Below are positions 35,946-48,500 of a stretch of 64,000 bases of DNA, piece by piece. The stretch comes from Acholoe squamosa. Taxonomy: Eukaryota > Annelida > Polychaeta > Phyllodocida > Polynoidae. Below the pieces are notes generated by a model, which was given only the letters and a program-made list of their open reading frames with translations, did not search any database and was not told where the DNA came from. The stretch spans positions 77,398,394 through 77,462,393 of the forward strand of contig OX439035.1 of NCBI GenBank assembly GCA_949317995.1, read 5' to 3'. The number at the start of each line of letters is the position of its first letter. The stretch's first letter is position 1. The position numbers were made by a program, and so were the translations under genes.

Positions 35946-36408
35946 ATTAGTGCCTCCCCCTCCCCTCACACTGGACGACCCTATATTCACCCAATTTATA
36001 AGGCAAACTACTTGAACCTATTGCCCCTACTTACAGTTATATGAGCTGCCACTCTGTCTGGGACATTTGAATTGCGTCTGCCCATTTGAATTACCTTTAG
36101 GGGCTCTGTCTCCACATTGAAGATCAACAAGGCAAAAGGGACATCAGTGAGGCGGCATACAGGATCCTTTTGCCTTGATGATCCACATACATGTTTAGGG
36201 AAAAGGATACACCATTGCTAAACCAAAACCTCGATGATGTCCATATTAACAGCCTTCAAAAGCACATTTCAATTAAAATTTGCCATAAACCTGTAACTGT
36301 CCTATACAGAACCATTCAATGACATCACATATATGGAAAGAAATATAACAACAAATGAGAATTGTGAGCTGTAGAGCACTTAGAAAAAGTGGACATGATT
36401 TAACCATA

Positions 36409-36738
36409 GAGCCTGTTGAGGTTCCCGATACCGTAGCACTTTCTCGCCTCCTTTCGAGGAAACGGTTGAATTCCGGTTACATGACCTCTGTATCTTATGT
36501 TTGTTTGGGATTGTCATAAAAACTTTAATTTCCCTCTTCTACGTGAAAAGCTAGATGATATTGTTTAAAGACACCATAATTTGCCAAATATATGTGATGC
36601 ATGGTCTAAATAAGGGCTGACACTTTGAAATCCTTGTTGCAATTAAACATAAGATACGGAGGTCACGTAACCGGAATTCAACCGTTTCCGTGAAAGGAGG
36701 CGAGAAAGTGCTACGGTTTTGGGAACCTCAACAGGCTC
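36409..36738. mobile_element. Mariner-like MITE with about 100 bp inverted ends
   Basis: TA flanks both sides (36407-36408 and 36739-36740). The ends are GAGCCTGTTGAGGTTCCC and its inverse. The arms continue through GTAGCACTTTCTCGCCTCCT and ACCGGAATTCAACCGTTTCC-like sequence to AACATAAGATAC. 330 bp, no coding. TA duplication is the Tc1/mariner pattern. Confidence 0.75.
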
Positions 36739-37216
36739 TATAGAAGTGAATGGGATAAAGGGTGCAAGGAGGAACATTTTAGGCAAATTTGCCCAAAAAA
36801 CAATATAAATACTGGTCTATAATTGTATTTTTTTTGCATGCAGTGAGATATAGCACCATAGCACAAGAATTGAACCAAATGTTACATAATGAAGTTGCTA
36901 GAGCAAATACAATAATGTCGTGGACCTCTATCTCATAAACTATGAGTGCTAACAATACTGCAGCTCCACAGCAACCTAAACAACACGTACTCACAGAAAT
37001 ATTCATCTCCCTAAAGCAGCATATCATAAACATGCAACACAACTAATTCAAATTTGCAGTTATTGTGTAGGTCCTTCATTTGGGTATTCTGTAGTTGAGT
37101 TCGCGTTTTTAGAGGTTGATTTAGATAAGATATACATTTCCTGTGATTCCAAAGTATCCACCCACCCCGGACCTGTACCAAAAATTGCTTTCTCCAATTT
37201 CCATAGATACCCCTTA

Positions 37217-37368
37217 GGGGCCATCCATAAATGACGTCATACAAAGTTTGACCCCGTCATGTTTTCTGCCAATTTTGCAATGTTGAAGGTATATGGGAAA
37301 ATCAATTCCGTCATGTCCGACCTGACCCCCCGCCCCCCTCCAACATGACGTCATTTGTGGATGGCCCC
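37217..37368. mobile_element. Short PIF/Harbinger-like MITE, AATGACGTCA type
   Basis: TTA flanks both sides (37214-37216 and 37369-37371). Ends: GGGGCCATCCATAAATGACG on the left and GGGGCCATCCACAAATGACG on the reverse of the right, both then TCA. Only 152 bp, with a C-run near the right end. Confidence 0.78.
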
Positions 37369-38489
37369 TTAATTATAGGGGGAATAACACGATTTCCTGG
37401 GTGAGATACCCTCTTCCACTGAACATGGACTGTAGATGACCTGCAAGAAGTATAATGACGTATCCATGCGATTTTAAGATAGTATCCGTTATCCTTAAAA
37501 TTCGAAAAAAAAAGATTAGGAGAGGTTCCACTACGCGAATTTTGCACAGAATCCCAACTATTCTCACAAAGTGGGACACAAACACAAACTATAGTGATAT
37601 TTGTTATCATTGCAAGGTAGAAATTGTATGTCGAGGGAGCTAGTTGTTTATCTCAGGGTGTCATTGTGTGCGATCTCAGGCATTCTTGTGTTGTCATAAA
37701 GATGTTTTTGTTTACTAAATCAAGCTGGTGTTATGTAATTATTGCAGTATTTCAATTTGGAGAGTCTCTCAATTCAATATCAGACAGGTTTGATTTTTAC
37801 AGAATAAGACCCTGCAGTTTAAGGTCGTTGTTATTATCTATACAGCAGATAGGTCACCAACCCCTAATTGATCAGTGCGACACCTGAGTCTCAGATTTGG
37901 TGTAAACAGCTGGTAAATATAAACAGAACTATAGCCTAGGTAAGCACACTTCCTGTTGTTAGACACTGTCTGGGTAACATTTTTATGAGACTGTTCCAAA
38001 AATGCCGTAGTGATGCCTCCACTATAGCTTAAGTAAAAGACAGCCTTATCTTGACGCGCCTGAAAAATTAATGTGACCCCTAGTTCTTGCATGGACATTG
38101 GAAACTTGTGCCTTAAAATAGTAAGTCTCCCACATATTTTAAAGTCAGATGAAGTCCCATATTGATATGGACATCTGGAACATTATCAAAACTCGACGAA
38201 ATGGAACGTGTAAGGGAATCGACTGACATAATAGAATTTCTTTATGTCATCATATAATTAGAAAAAAAAATATCTCAAGCCTATTAAATAAAGCAAATTC
38301 TCTGTAGGATACTGCTGAAAGTGCTACAATTATACAGTAATTGTAAGAGATGACCTGGTCTATACAAGCAGCCTTTTAGAGAATAGACGAGTTCGAGGAT
38401 GTAGAGCAAGCTCTAACCTTTGTCTCTGCATCCAAATGTGATTGGAGCATTTCTATTGGTTGCCTGGGATTTGTAGGCGATGTGGCCAA

Positions 38490-38930
38490 AAGACGATGTT
38501 GCCAAAGTTGTGGACTATGTGGCCAAACAGGTTGGACGATGTGGCTAATGTTTTATAATGCAATCTGCTATAAGACTATGGGTCCCCCAAGGGTTCTATA
38601 ACTAACCCATTTACCTACCCTAACATAATTTTACCCCGGGACATAATACATGTATTTATTTTTACAATATTCTACCGAATTCTAACCCGAATGTGTGCAC
38701 AAATCTCTGTGGACGATGTGGCCAAAAGACCATGTGGGCAATGGACCATGTGGCCAAAGTGAAACAGATGTGGTTTCAAAGTAAATCTACTTCTAAATGG
38801 CCACATCGTCCATTTCCTCAGATTGTCCACATCGTCCGCTTTTGGCCACATCGTCCAGAAATCTGGCCACAAAGTCCTTGGTTTGACCACATGGTCCAGT
38901 GTCCACATGGTCCATTGGCCTCATAGAGGC
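38490..38930. repeat. GATGTGGCCA repeats in both orientations
   Basis: The motif GGACGATGTGGCCAAAAG and variants recur from 38490 to 38770, then its complement (TGGCCACATCGTCCA and variants) from 38800 to 38930. The two blocks can pair into a large imperfect hairpin. Open frames here come from the repeat and are not genes. Confidence 0.7.
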
Positions 38931-39190
38931 GGCGGAACTAGGGGGCATGTGCATTTGCCGGGTGCAAAACGCGTCTGCTGATGACGGGAATCGAAACCGC
39001 GCAGCTGGAATGTGCAATGGAAGGTATGGATCGTCGTCGTAACACCTCCGCACGCTATCGTTAGTGGCAGAGGTATGATTTGTCTAAGATCGTCCCAAGC
39101 TATCACCCAGTGAACACGTTTTCGATGGGATTCGAAGCTGTGTGGCTGGAAAATATTGTGGCCCGGGATAGAGCTGCGAAACCTCACTCT
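38931..39190 (-). repeat. Possible tRNA-derived SINE
   Basis: On the minus strand two stretches resemble a pol III B box: GGTTTCGATTCCCGTCA near 38985 and GCTTCGAATCCCATCG near 39135. No clear A box, tail or target duplication was seen, so this is tentative. Confidence 0.2.
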
Positions 39191-39199
39191 ATCACTCGT

Positions 39200-41230
39200 T
39201 GAGATTTAACTTCCTTTGTCAAAAACAAAGGAAACTGATTTTCTTCACATCGAGATTGTCTGTTGTTCTATATTGCACAAATGAATCTGATGGAGTTGTA
39301 TATTGCCTCTATAAAAACTTTTACATTACCATCCAAACAATTAATCATCCCATCAATTATGTCAAGACAATTAATGGCTATTATTAGTACAGCTAAATGG
39401 AGTGTCGGTCGGTCTTGCTGTATAACTAGCCTACAAATAGTAGTTCCAATAGAGCCTTAGATGGCATGTACATCAGTGAATGCTGAACTCTGCGCTGGTG
39501 CGACAGATGTACTAAAACCGTGGTACTAAACCCTTTGATGAGAACTGTGGTTAAGGACAATGCAGGTCTGCTCTTTCCCAACACTACTCTTTCTGCTTGT
39601 GATGATGACGTAACACTAAATCTTAATGTACCTTTGTGGGTTATTTCCTCCGATCACTGTGTTAAACCTTTCACATCGTGGGGCCTATGCGCAATCGTAG
39701 CTTCTTCTGCATTAACCTACAGCTACAGGATACAAACAGGTGAATTATTTTTGAATGCTTTGATGTTCCATCTCAATCACGCTATATATCACCAGAGGTA
39801 AATATTTGCCTATGCAATGAATGCATTGATAAAACGGCTGGTAGTGCACTGCTACACGATAAGCAGTGCACGATAGTAGTAAGGCCAAATTCAAACAGAA
39901 TATGTTCATCTTTTTTATTTATCTAATCTCATAGTACATCAGGGTACTTCTCACTGGGATACACATTTTACTTTTATAGAAAAATGCACTGTGACCTCTG
40001 TAAGTTTGAAGCTAGAAAATTACAAAAAAAAGTGGCTATAAATTATGCAATACCTCATTTCAAACATGGCATAGATCACATGGAGATGCACGTTAGTCAA
40101 ACATTTAGTTTAAAACAGCTGTACCGATTTAACGAAAGAATGTATTCTGTTCATAGTTTTCCCCAGTGTGGCTAAGACAGATATTTCTAGCCTTAAAGAG
40201 TCGGGAAGGTCAGAAGAGATGATCAGGGCCTCTCCACCAAGATCTTAGATGCACATCCAAAACGCTTTAACACACCTCGGGGGGGGGGGGGGTGGGGCCA
40301 AGATCTTGTGGTCCGTGTTGTACTTTGGTGAACCAGGCAACCATCAAATGAGATGACTTAACAAATGACAGCGCTGACCAGGCCTCCCGAAACATTGCTT
40401 TAGTTTTCATGCTGAATATAAAGTGTGCTTATTATGACATGATATACATGTATGTATATAATAGAAATACCTTAACACAGGAATCTATGCCACATGCAAC
40501 AAAGATAGGCGATATATAATGAAAAGACTTCCCATATGGGTCTTTGTATGCATGACGATGAATGCACAAGAAGAGACTATTTGAAGTGCATTCAATTTGA
40601 TCTCCATCCACAGCGGCTCCGACATCCGTTCCTCAAGTGCTTTAATAAACCAACATGGCTTCTGTCCCCTGTAATCTCTAGCACCTTGGAACCATTTGCA
40701 ACTTATGAACATCTTACAAAACCTTCTCTCCTGTAGGTAGTAATATCATATGTTCTGTGAGGAGATATTAACATCAGAGGAATGGCAATAATAGTGACTT
40801 AGCGTAATAATGCGCGTAGTTTGTGCAAAGGTGAGAGTAATCTCGAGTTTTCTTATCTACATCAGTGGGTTCATCTCTTTAATATAGCTCACAGTGAAAT
40901 CTGGAAGAAAGTTCTCAAACACATTTCGTCTCAACTCTAAGGTTTCTTTTAACTTTCAAATCACTATGGTAAGGCATCTGTTGAGCCCGACTGAGGTTAT
41001 CGACAAGTAAATTGACCTACAAGTCTGTTTTTCGAAGTAAATGCTACTTTAACAATTGCTTTAGGAATGTTAACACTCTTTGGTGAATATACATGTACTA
41101 GATAGCATACAAAGCAGATCTGTGTACCCCGCCCACCCTATCCAATGCAAACAGATTTAATCCCCATCCAATCATATCCATATAACTGTGCACATATATA
41201 TCCCAAACGACTTTATGTGATATTCATATA
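39200..41230. other. Intergenic DNA without recognised features
   Basis: Short AT-rich frames on both strands without domains. A G-run lies at 40279-40295. Nothing else is recognised. Confidence 0.45.
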
Positions 41231-41407
41231 CCGTGATGGCCTATTTAAGCGCCGGCGTCTCAAATAAGCGCCGGGGGTGTAGGGGCACTGAAATTGATCT
41301 TAACCACTAAAAACAGTATTTAAATAAGCGCCTGTCTCGTATAAGTGCTGGGGGTAAAGTGGCATTGAAATCTATAAGCGCCCGGGCACTTATACGGGCC
41401 ACTATGG
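41231..41407. mobile_element. TA-flanked CCGTG...TTAAGCGC element
   Basis: TA on both sides. Ends CCGTGATGGCCTATTTAAGC and, reversed, CCATAGTGGCCCGTATAAGT. AAATAAGCGCC, TATAAGTGC and TATAAGCGCC motifs recur within. 177 bp, about 270 bp past the PARP1 stop, possibly in its 3' untranslated region. Confidence 0.65.
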
Positions 41408-41672
41408 TAGTTATGCACATATATCCTAAACATTACTTTATGTGCAAGAACATGCTCACCTTACATCAGAATACCTAGGGCCCTTCTTAATATAAACGTA
41501 ACAAAGACTGTGGGTAAACAACTCAATATTCTGTCAACAGAAATGTGCTTTTTACGTATTGGTAACCGATAACAAGTTCATTAACGCTGCTGGATGCTCC
41601 GGCAGTGGGGAGCCTATAACATTGGATGATGCTGTTGTGTTGTCCTCATGGTATTAAGTGGTGACACTAGGT

Positions 41673-44600
41673 TTACCACTTATAGTTGTACTTGAGCTTC
41701 AACAAGTACTTCATCTGGACCTGTGCCGTGTCATAGACAATGTATCTGGAATTGGTTAAGGAACGCATAAGCCTATGCCAACATTGTATTTCACAACTTT
41801 GGCTTTGTAAAAATTCCATATGATTTACTCTGTTATGAAATAGAGAGATAGATTTTCATTCCAGTGAATTCAATTTTCAATCAGGGAAAAGGGGAAGAAG
41901 TGGACAAATCTTTGAAATAGACATAGAACCCCTTTACAACTTAATCGTAAAAACAACAGTTCGGGTATTTGGCATTTATGAAAAAAAAAAGAAGCAAATG
42001 GACAAGAGCTTGTAGGGACAATGCATAAAGCATTAGCCACTATAAGGAGAACAAATCTATATGTAATAAATTCATATGTTTTAAAAGGATACTCATTGTA
42101 GAGTAGTGAAGATCTTGCTACATTGCTTTGAGTACCCTTCCCCATAGGGATCTCCACGCCGTCACTTGTTGTCTGTGCACCGCTCGGGTCAGGCGCTGTC
42201 ATACCGCAACCTGCCAAGGAAAACCACACTGAATTCACATGATCAAAAGCTTATTCTTTCTTCCATACCATAGCTACAACACAGTGGGGAGTTGTATACA
42301 TAGTCCCCTTACACGCTGGGCAGCTACTTAAAATACCTATTGTCCGAATCAGAAACGAGCAATTTTTAAATGAAATCAATATCCTTTGTTGAATAACTTA
42401 ATTCAAACAAATATGGCTCCTCGTCGTATGGCTAAACTTTTGGAGATATCCTGGAAGTATGTCTTACCCTTTGTACTGTGCATTCCTTTGGGTAGTGATG
42501 TGACATATTTGGCCCCAGTCAATTCATACCTGGAAAGAGCAAAATCAATATCATTATTTACTGATACTCTCTTTACATTCTAAATCATTGTGTATCGGCT
42601 TGATATTGAGACGGGCCCCTTGGCACAATGACAAGACCTTCAACTCCAGTTCTTTTTGAACAGACAGTCTTAATGTAGTGTCAAAGTGAAACTTCATGAC
42701 CCCCTTCTGCAGAACTTGTACAATACCGGTGTTTCTTTAAAACCCAATGCTATGTTGTGACAGTAAGGTATGCTGCTAAAACATAAACTAATTCTATCTT
42801 GAACTATCAGTAAATTAACCTAAACTACTTACATATTTCCAAGTGCCACATCACATAATAGCAGTAGACCGACCGGGTTGGTCTTGGACGCACGGCAGTA
42901 GTTAGCACTTTTAGATACCATGTCAGCGAAGTACACGCCTTTACCGAACATGTAACCCGTCTGAAACAAAATTCACCAGTACATGTACTTATATACTGTG
43001 GAGCATTTTCTTTTCATTGCAGACCTGTTTCTGGACTCTTGGTCAAATTGGTGTAGGGTATTAATTACTGATCAATCGGAGTGTATATTAATAGGACGAT
43101 AACGATAGCTTACTTATGAGAGATTCTGTTTATACGGAAGCTTTTTGATCAATCGGAGTGTATATGAATAGGACGATACCAATAGCTTACTTATGAGATA
43201 TTCAGTTTATACGCAAAGTATTTCATATGCTGACTCTGCTTATGAATGGCAAATTACTCACAGATATGCCTTATAGCATTGTCCCAAAGTGTGAACTACA
43301 TCTTGTATGCAAGGTACTCTGTGTACGCATGAATATGAAGGATGTCACAATATGAGTGGTACATGGTAATTTGGAGTGCTGTTAATAACCGTGAGATACG
43401 GGATTGGGTTATCTGACAGGGTGTGTGAGATACAGAGCTCCTGGGTCAAACCTATGGGGCGTGCATATCCAACTGTTCTAAACATGAAATACAGAAGTTG
43501 TACATACCACTGGTGCCTCGGGTGGGGCTATTCTCAGGCCTTGACTCAGGATTCCCACATAGTTAGTCACTCCAGAACCGTGCCACAGCAACTTGCGATT
43601 ACCCAGGCCCTTGAAGGGTTTAAAGCGCTTCTTTTCACCTTCACGTTCTATCTTGAATACCTATTGAGAAATGAAGACGCACATATGTACATATAAATGA
43701 ATTATTTTATTGGTAGGTCTCAATTCATGTTGGGGGAGGGGGTATTGTGATGACTCATAACTCAAAACAGCGACTCAAAATCAGGTTCGGCCCTGTTTTG
43801 CTAGGTAGGGTCGGGTGATCTGGAATTCCATCTCTTTTATTCAAATTCTTAAGATTCAGCCCCAGCTGTTGTAGGCGGGTTCGGAAGTGTATCTACACAA
43901 GACTCATAAATGGCAGACAACACGTCTATGGTAAGTATAAAGTAAGTTGCAATGTCAATTTGATATTCCGCTTACTGACCTCATCAATTTCCAAGTCATA
44001 GTAGTTGTGGGTAGCTGCGTGCGTATTCTTCACATAGGCTTGAAGGTTTGCGAACTCCTCACTCTTCGTATCCAGGGGCTATGCAAATACATGAATACAC
44101 ACAATAAGTTGATACCATACTATCTATTGCCGATGATGTGGAATGCCGAAAACCATTTCCTTATCTCTAATCGGACAGAGCTGCAATTAAAATATATAAA
44201 AAAAATGTATTCTCATTTTGGGGCCTATTTTATCTTTATTCGTTTCAAATACACTAAAATTCGAGTACGCTGCTTATCTAAAGTGCTAGATATAGCCTTG
44301 AACGCATAACTCAAATACCGTATTCGTTCTAATAAGCGCACATGTGCGGAAAATTAATTTTTAGATTCTCAAAACCTTGTTACAAGTACTAATTCTAATA
44401 AGCACACCCCCCAAAAGCCTATAATCGTTGTTTTTGCCCTAGAAATCTTTATATTTACACTATATTTGACTGATTTAACACCAGGGTTGGGCCCAAAAAG
44501 AGGGGTGTGCGCTTATTAGAGCATGTGTGCTTATTAGAATGAACCCGGTACTATACGGCACATGGCTATTGTATTATTGACCAATGGGAGGCATCCCTGG

Positions 44601-45562
44601 CATAAACTGCGGAGTCGGGGGCTGAAGGTGTTAGTCATAGTGGAGTCGGGGTCTAATGGCGGCCCCCCAGTTGATAATGGCTATGTGAGCTATAACAAGT
44701 TCTTACCTGAATATCAGTTTTTAGTTTCTTATAATGGACATCCAGGATATCCTCCTTTTCATCACCTCCACCCTTCAACAGGTTGTAGGCCACCTCAATA
44801 TCTAACAGATTGTTCAACATATCTGTCTTTTGCTGTAAAAGTAATTACAAATCATCAGTGACCTATTTCTAGGATGACAGGAATGCATTTGCAATGATAC
44901 GATTAATTTTCTCAAACATTACAAACCTATCCATCTCGTCCTATACTCATCATTACTGATATTAAGCAGAAACAGAGGTACTAGTAGTAGTTTTAGAAAA
45001 ACTTACTTTGATAATATCAGCTGTGTCCAACATAGGTGCTTTCTTCATGCCAAAATCGTGTGGGATGAGGGTGTAGAAGCGATTTGAGGCATCAAGGAAG
45101 GCGGCTGATGAGGCGGCGCTCTCGATCAGTCCGTTTAGCTCAGTCAGAACCTTGAAGGCCTGCTCGATTTGGTTCTTTGTTAGCTTTCCGAGCGGCATTT
45201 TCGTCAGATCTATCTGTGATTGTTTGAAAATTACTTAGTATAAAAATGTTCAACAATTGTTACCTAAAGTAGCTTCACCTTGCATATGAAATGAGAACAT
45301 GCCATTGTTGCATTTTGATATCCAGTCATTTTACATTATCAAATGGACACATACATTTAACTGCATTTGAATATCCTGTTCACTTATCATTTAAACATTT
45401 CTAAACTATTCAACAAAATAGATTTCTCATTACCTCAAATTCCAACATAGCTGCCTTCATACTTTCGACATCAAAGATCATCTTGACAAGGTCTTGAACT
45501 TGTGAGGGTAGTTTAGAATTGCGACCAGCAGAGACGTCCATCTTCTTCACCTCTTCGTCATC
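41673..45562 (-). CDS. PARP1: PARP1 helical and catalytic (ART) exons
   Basis: Helical regulatory domain: [65 protein letters not shown]. The ART fold follows: [16 protein letters not shown], then [20 protein letters not shown] with the NAD+-binding His of HGS, then [20 protein letters not shown] with the active-site Tyr, then SLLYNEY with the catalytic Glu. The Glu codon is split GA/A by the last intron (42093 to 41745). The final exon encodes [20 protein letters not shown] and ends in KW plus TAA at 41673-41675. The H-Y-E triad is complete. Confidence 0.95.
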
Positions 45563-48500
45563 CTGAAACATAAACATAGAACAATCAGAACAATGGTATG
45601 GTAACCCCTACTGATAACAGCAACCTGGTTTAAAAAAAACAAAAAAAAACCCCAAAAAAACAATTACCGTATTGGCCTGTATAAGTGCTTGGGCGCTCAA
45701 TAATTTCAACTAGGTTATACCCCTGGAACTAATTCAAGACCGGTGCTTAATCAAGATTTAGATTATAGTGTATTTTAAAATATCAATACCCCTGTGCCCC
45801 TGGCACTCATTCAAGACCGGTGCTTAATCAAGATTTAAATTATAGTGTATTTTAAAATATCAATACCCCTGTGCCCCCGGCACTTATTCAAGACCCGGCA
45901 CTCATACTGGCCAATACGGTACTGCTAGCCAACACTTAACAGTCGCTAACTTCAAAAACGTACTATTCAAAACTTACACCACCATAGTCGATCTCCAGTG
46001 GGTAGAATTTGTTCGGGACTTTTGTAAAGTTTTTCCTATCCTCCCAGGCATTCCCTGTCTTTTCACCATACAGCTCCTTGAACTTCTGAATGACGCCCGC
46101 CTTGCCACCGAACGACTCTAGCTTGTTACCGCCAATCGTTGTGCCCACACGACCCCAGGCGCGGAACAACCAGTACCTGAATAGCACCAACCAAAGACAT
46201 TACAATATGGATGTGGTTTTGCAGAGATGTCTAAAAAGATTTAATTTTTTTCAGTGTTAGAATGCCATTTTCTATTCCCGTCAACACAAGGTCTAATATA
46301 TATACATGTACAGCCACAGACCTGTGCTATACCTTGTTCAATTTATTGACACAACTCCCTTGTATAACTAATTCATTTACACATGTGTCCTACCTGCTTC
46401 CTTTATCCGACTCGAGGGCCTGTAGTTTGTAGAAGGAGTTGGTACCACGGACTAAGTCGACCAAGCCTAGCACTGCATCCATTGGACCATCCTTCTCGAT
46501 CAATACATGAGCATCATGTTCTCTGCCTTTAAGTAAAAAGCAACAAGTCAAAGAGAGAGCAATCTCTACAAACTAGACAGAATAAAAAGATACAGGAAAA
46601 GAATAGGTAACAAAGTAGTACTTGTATGGGGGACTGTAGTTAGATTCAATAGGGCACTACTGCTATGACAGCTATACCCATAGTGGCTTACAACAGAGAG
46701 ATGTCTATAAGTGTTTTACCCTAAACAAAATAATTGTGTCTTTTAATTGTGCTGGTAGAACTGTTAATTGGTGTAGAAATAGCTATAATTACTAACTTGT
46801 CAATTTCACACCAGCCACTCAAGACTCAACAGCCAATCATAGCCTGTAGTGATTGGTCTAGACACATGGGCTACATCTGATGCAATGTCTCTAACACCCC
46901 TACTTCTACATTTTCAAATGTTATTTGTCTCTTAAAATCTTCTAACCACAGAATACTCCTCATATTCTCGGTTTTTACCTTTTTATCAACTCCCTACTGC
47001 CATACAAACTTACAGTTTAAAAGCTTCATTAGTCTTGGAGATAATTTTACTATAGAACTCAATGGGGGAAAAAAAAAAAAATCAAACTTCAACTTTCACC
47101 ATCCACTACTCAAAATTGAGCCAGACGATTTCACCTGAAATCCAACAACACATTTAGACAACACTTATGTATGCTGTTTTTGATTCTTTAGACTCATTTT
47201 CTCAAAAATGCCATCAGAGTGATTACTCCTCTTTCAGGGCAACCCTAATGGGGTCCTGTGATTTAACCATTTATAGATGCAATGTTATACTGACAGTCCT
47301 CAATAATCACGGATAGTGATACGCCAGACTTTGGGTCAAAATCAAGATGTCACTCTCACATTATTGCTATTCAAGTTGAATTGTTGGCTGATGATTTCTG
47401 TAACACTTTTTGATCAGCTTTCATAGACAATCTTATCAAGACACATTAGGTGGCACATACCAGAGTCTGGGTCAACGGCCACACCGCCTTTAACAGTAAG
47501 TTTCCTCTTCTGTGGGACACTCTTGGTATACATGGTAGATTCCTTCTCCCACCGCTGTGCAGCTGCACTCTTATGACCTACACTCTTCTTGGTACCATCC
47601 ACAATGTCAATACGCGTATGGGGCTGTATATGGAAAGGTCCTCATGTTAGCTATCATCAAGTATATTTTCCACACAATACCCTTGGAGTTGTTTTAGTAG
47701 GACATTTGACAAGACATACAATTTCATCAGAAAATAATTGACATCCTCCTGCCATAAAAAAGGGCAAAAAAAAGAAGAAAAGAAAACAAAGAGACATTCA
47801 ATGTCCGATATATTCTCTGTAATATTAAATCTACCATGTTACATTTGATGACTTGTCACTAGACCTACATAAACATATTGCAAAGAAGTTCAATATAGAT
47901 AAGCTTACATCGGAGCCCCATGAGCAGAGGCTATGCTGTGTGATGAAGAGAGCTGCTCCTCCTTTAGATGCGGCCTCCACAAACTGCTCGTCTACCACGT
48001 GTATATCTGCTGCCTGAGCCTCTTTGAACACCTTGCCTCCTTTATCTACCAACTCTGTGAGTGCAACATTGTAAAAGGTGTGTGTCTCATGTATTGCCGC
48101 TACCATATTAAAGGCTGGTGTTATGCCATTAGGTTATTGGATCTCTTAAGCTTTTTTTTTTTTTTTTTTTACAGTGAAACAACTATTCCAAAATCTCCTT
48201 TCGCAAGTAATGCAAGGTTCAATTTGTCAATTTAGAATGAACGTATGATGTTTAAATGTTCACACTTCAAATGTTCCCTTACTTGCGGTACTAAAATCTT
48301 CTGTTATTACGCTCAAGTAAATCAAATGTTCAAAAATATGCTACATTGAAAAGAAATGACCTGTGTCAGATGAGTCCAAATTGGCCTTTTCGCATGAAAA
48401 GTTTTTGGGGAGAAAGTAGCGATTACAAGAAATAAATACCGACACGAAAGTCAGTGTAAATACCTTTGTTACTAATAACAGCGGCAACTTTCTTGTCCAC

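Noticed and set aside
41870-42090. Read-through of the PARP1 exon as the C-terminus
   Set aside because: After NEY the residues do not resemble PARP1, whereas a phase-matched exon at 41673-41745 encodes the expected YIVYD end.
43376-43696. Plus-strand frame of 106 codons
   Set aside because: It is antisense to a PARP1 catalytic exon with intact motifs on the minus strand.
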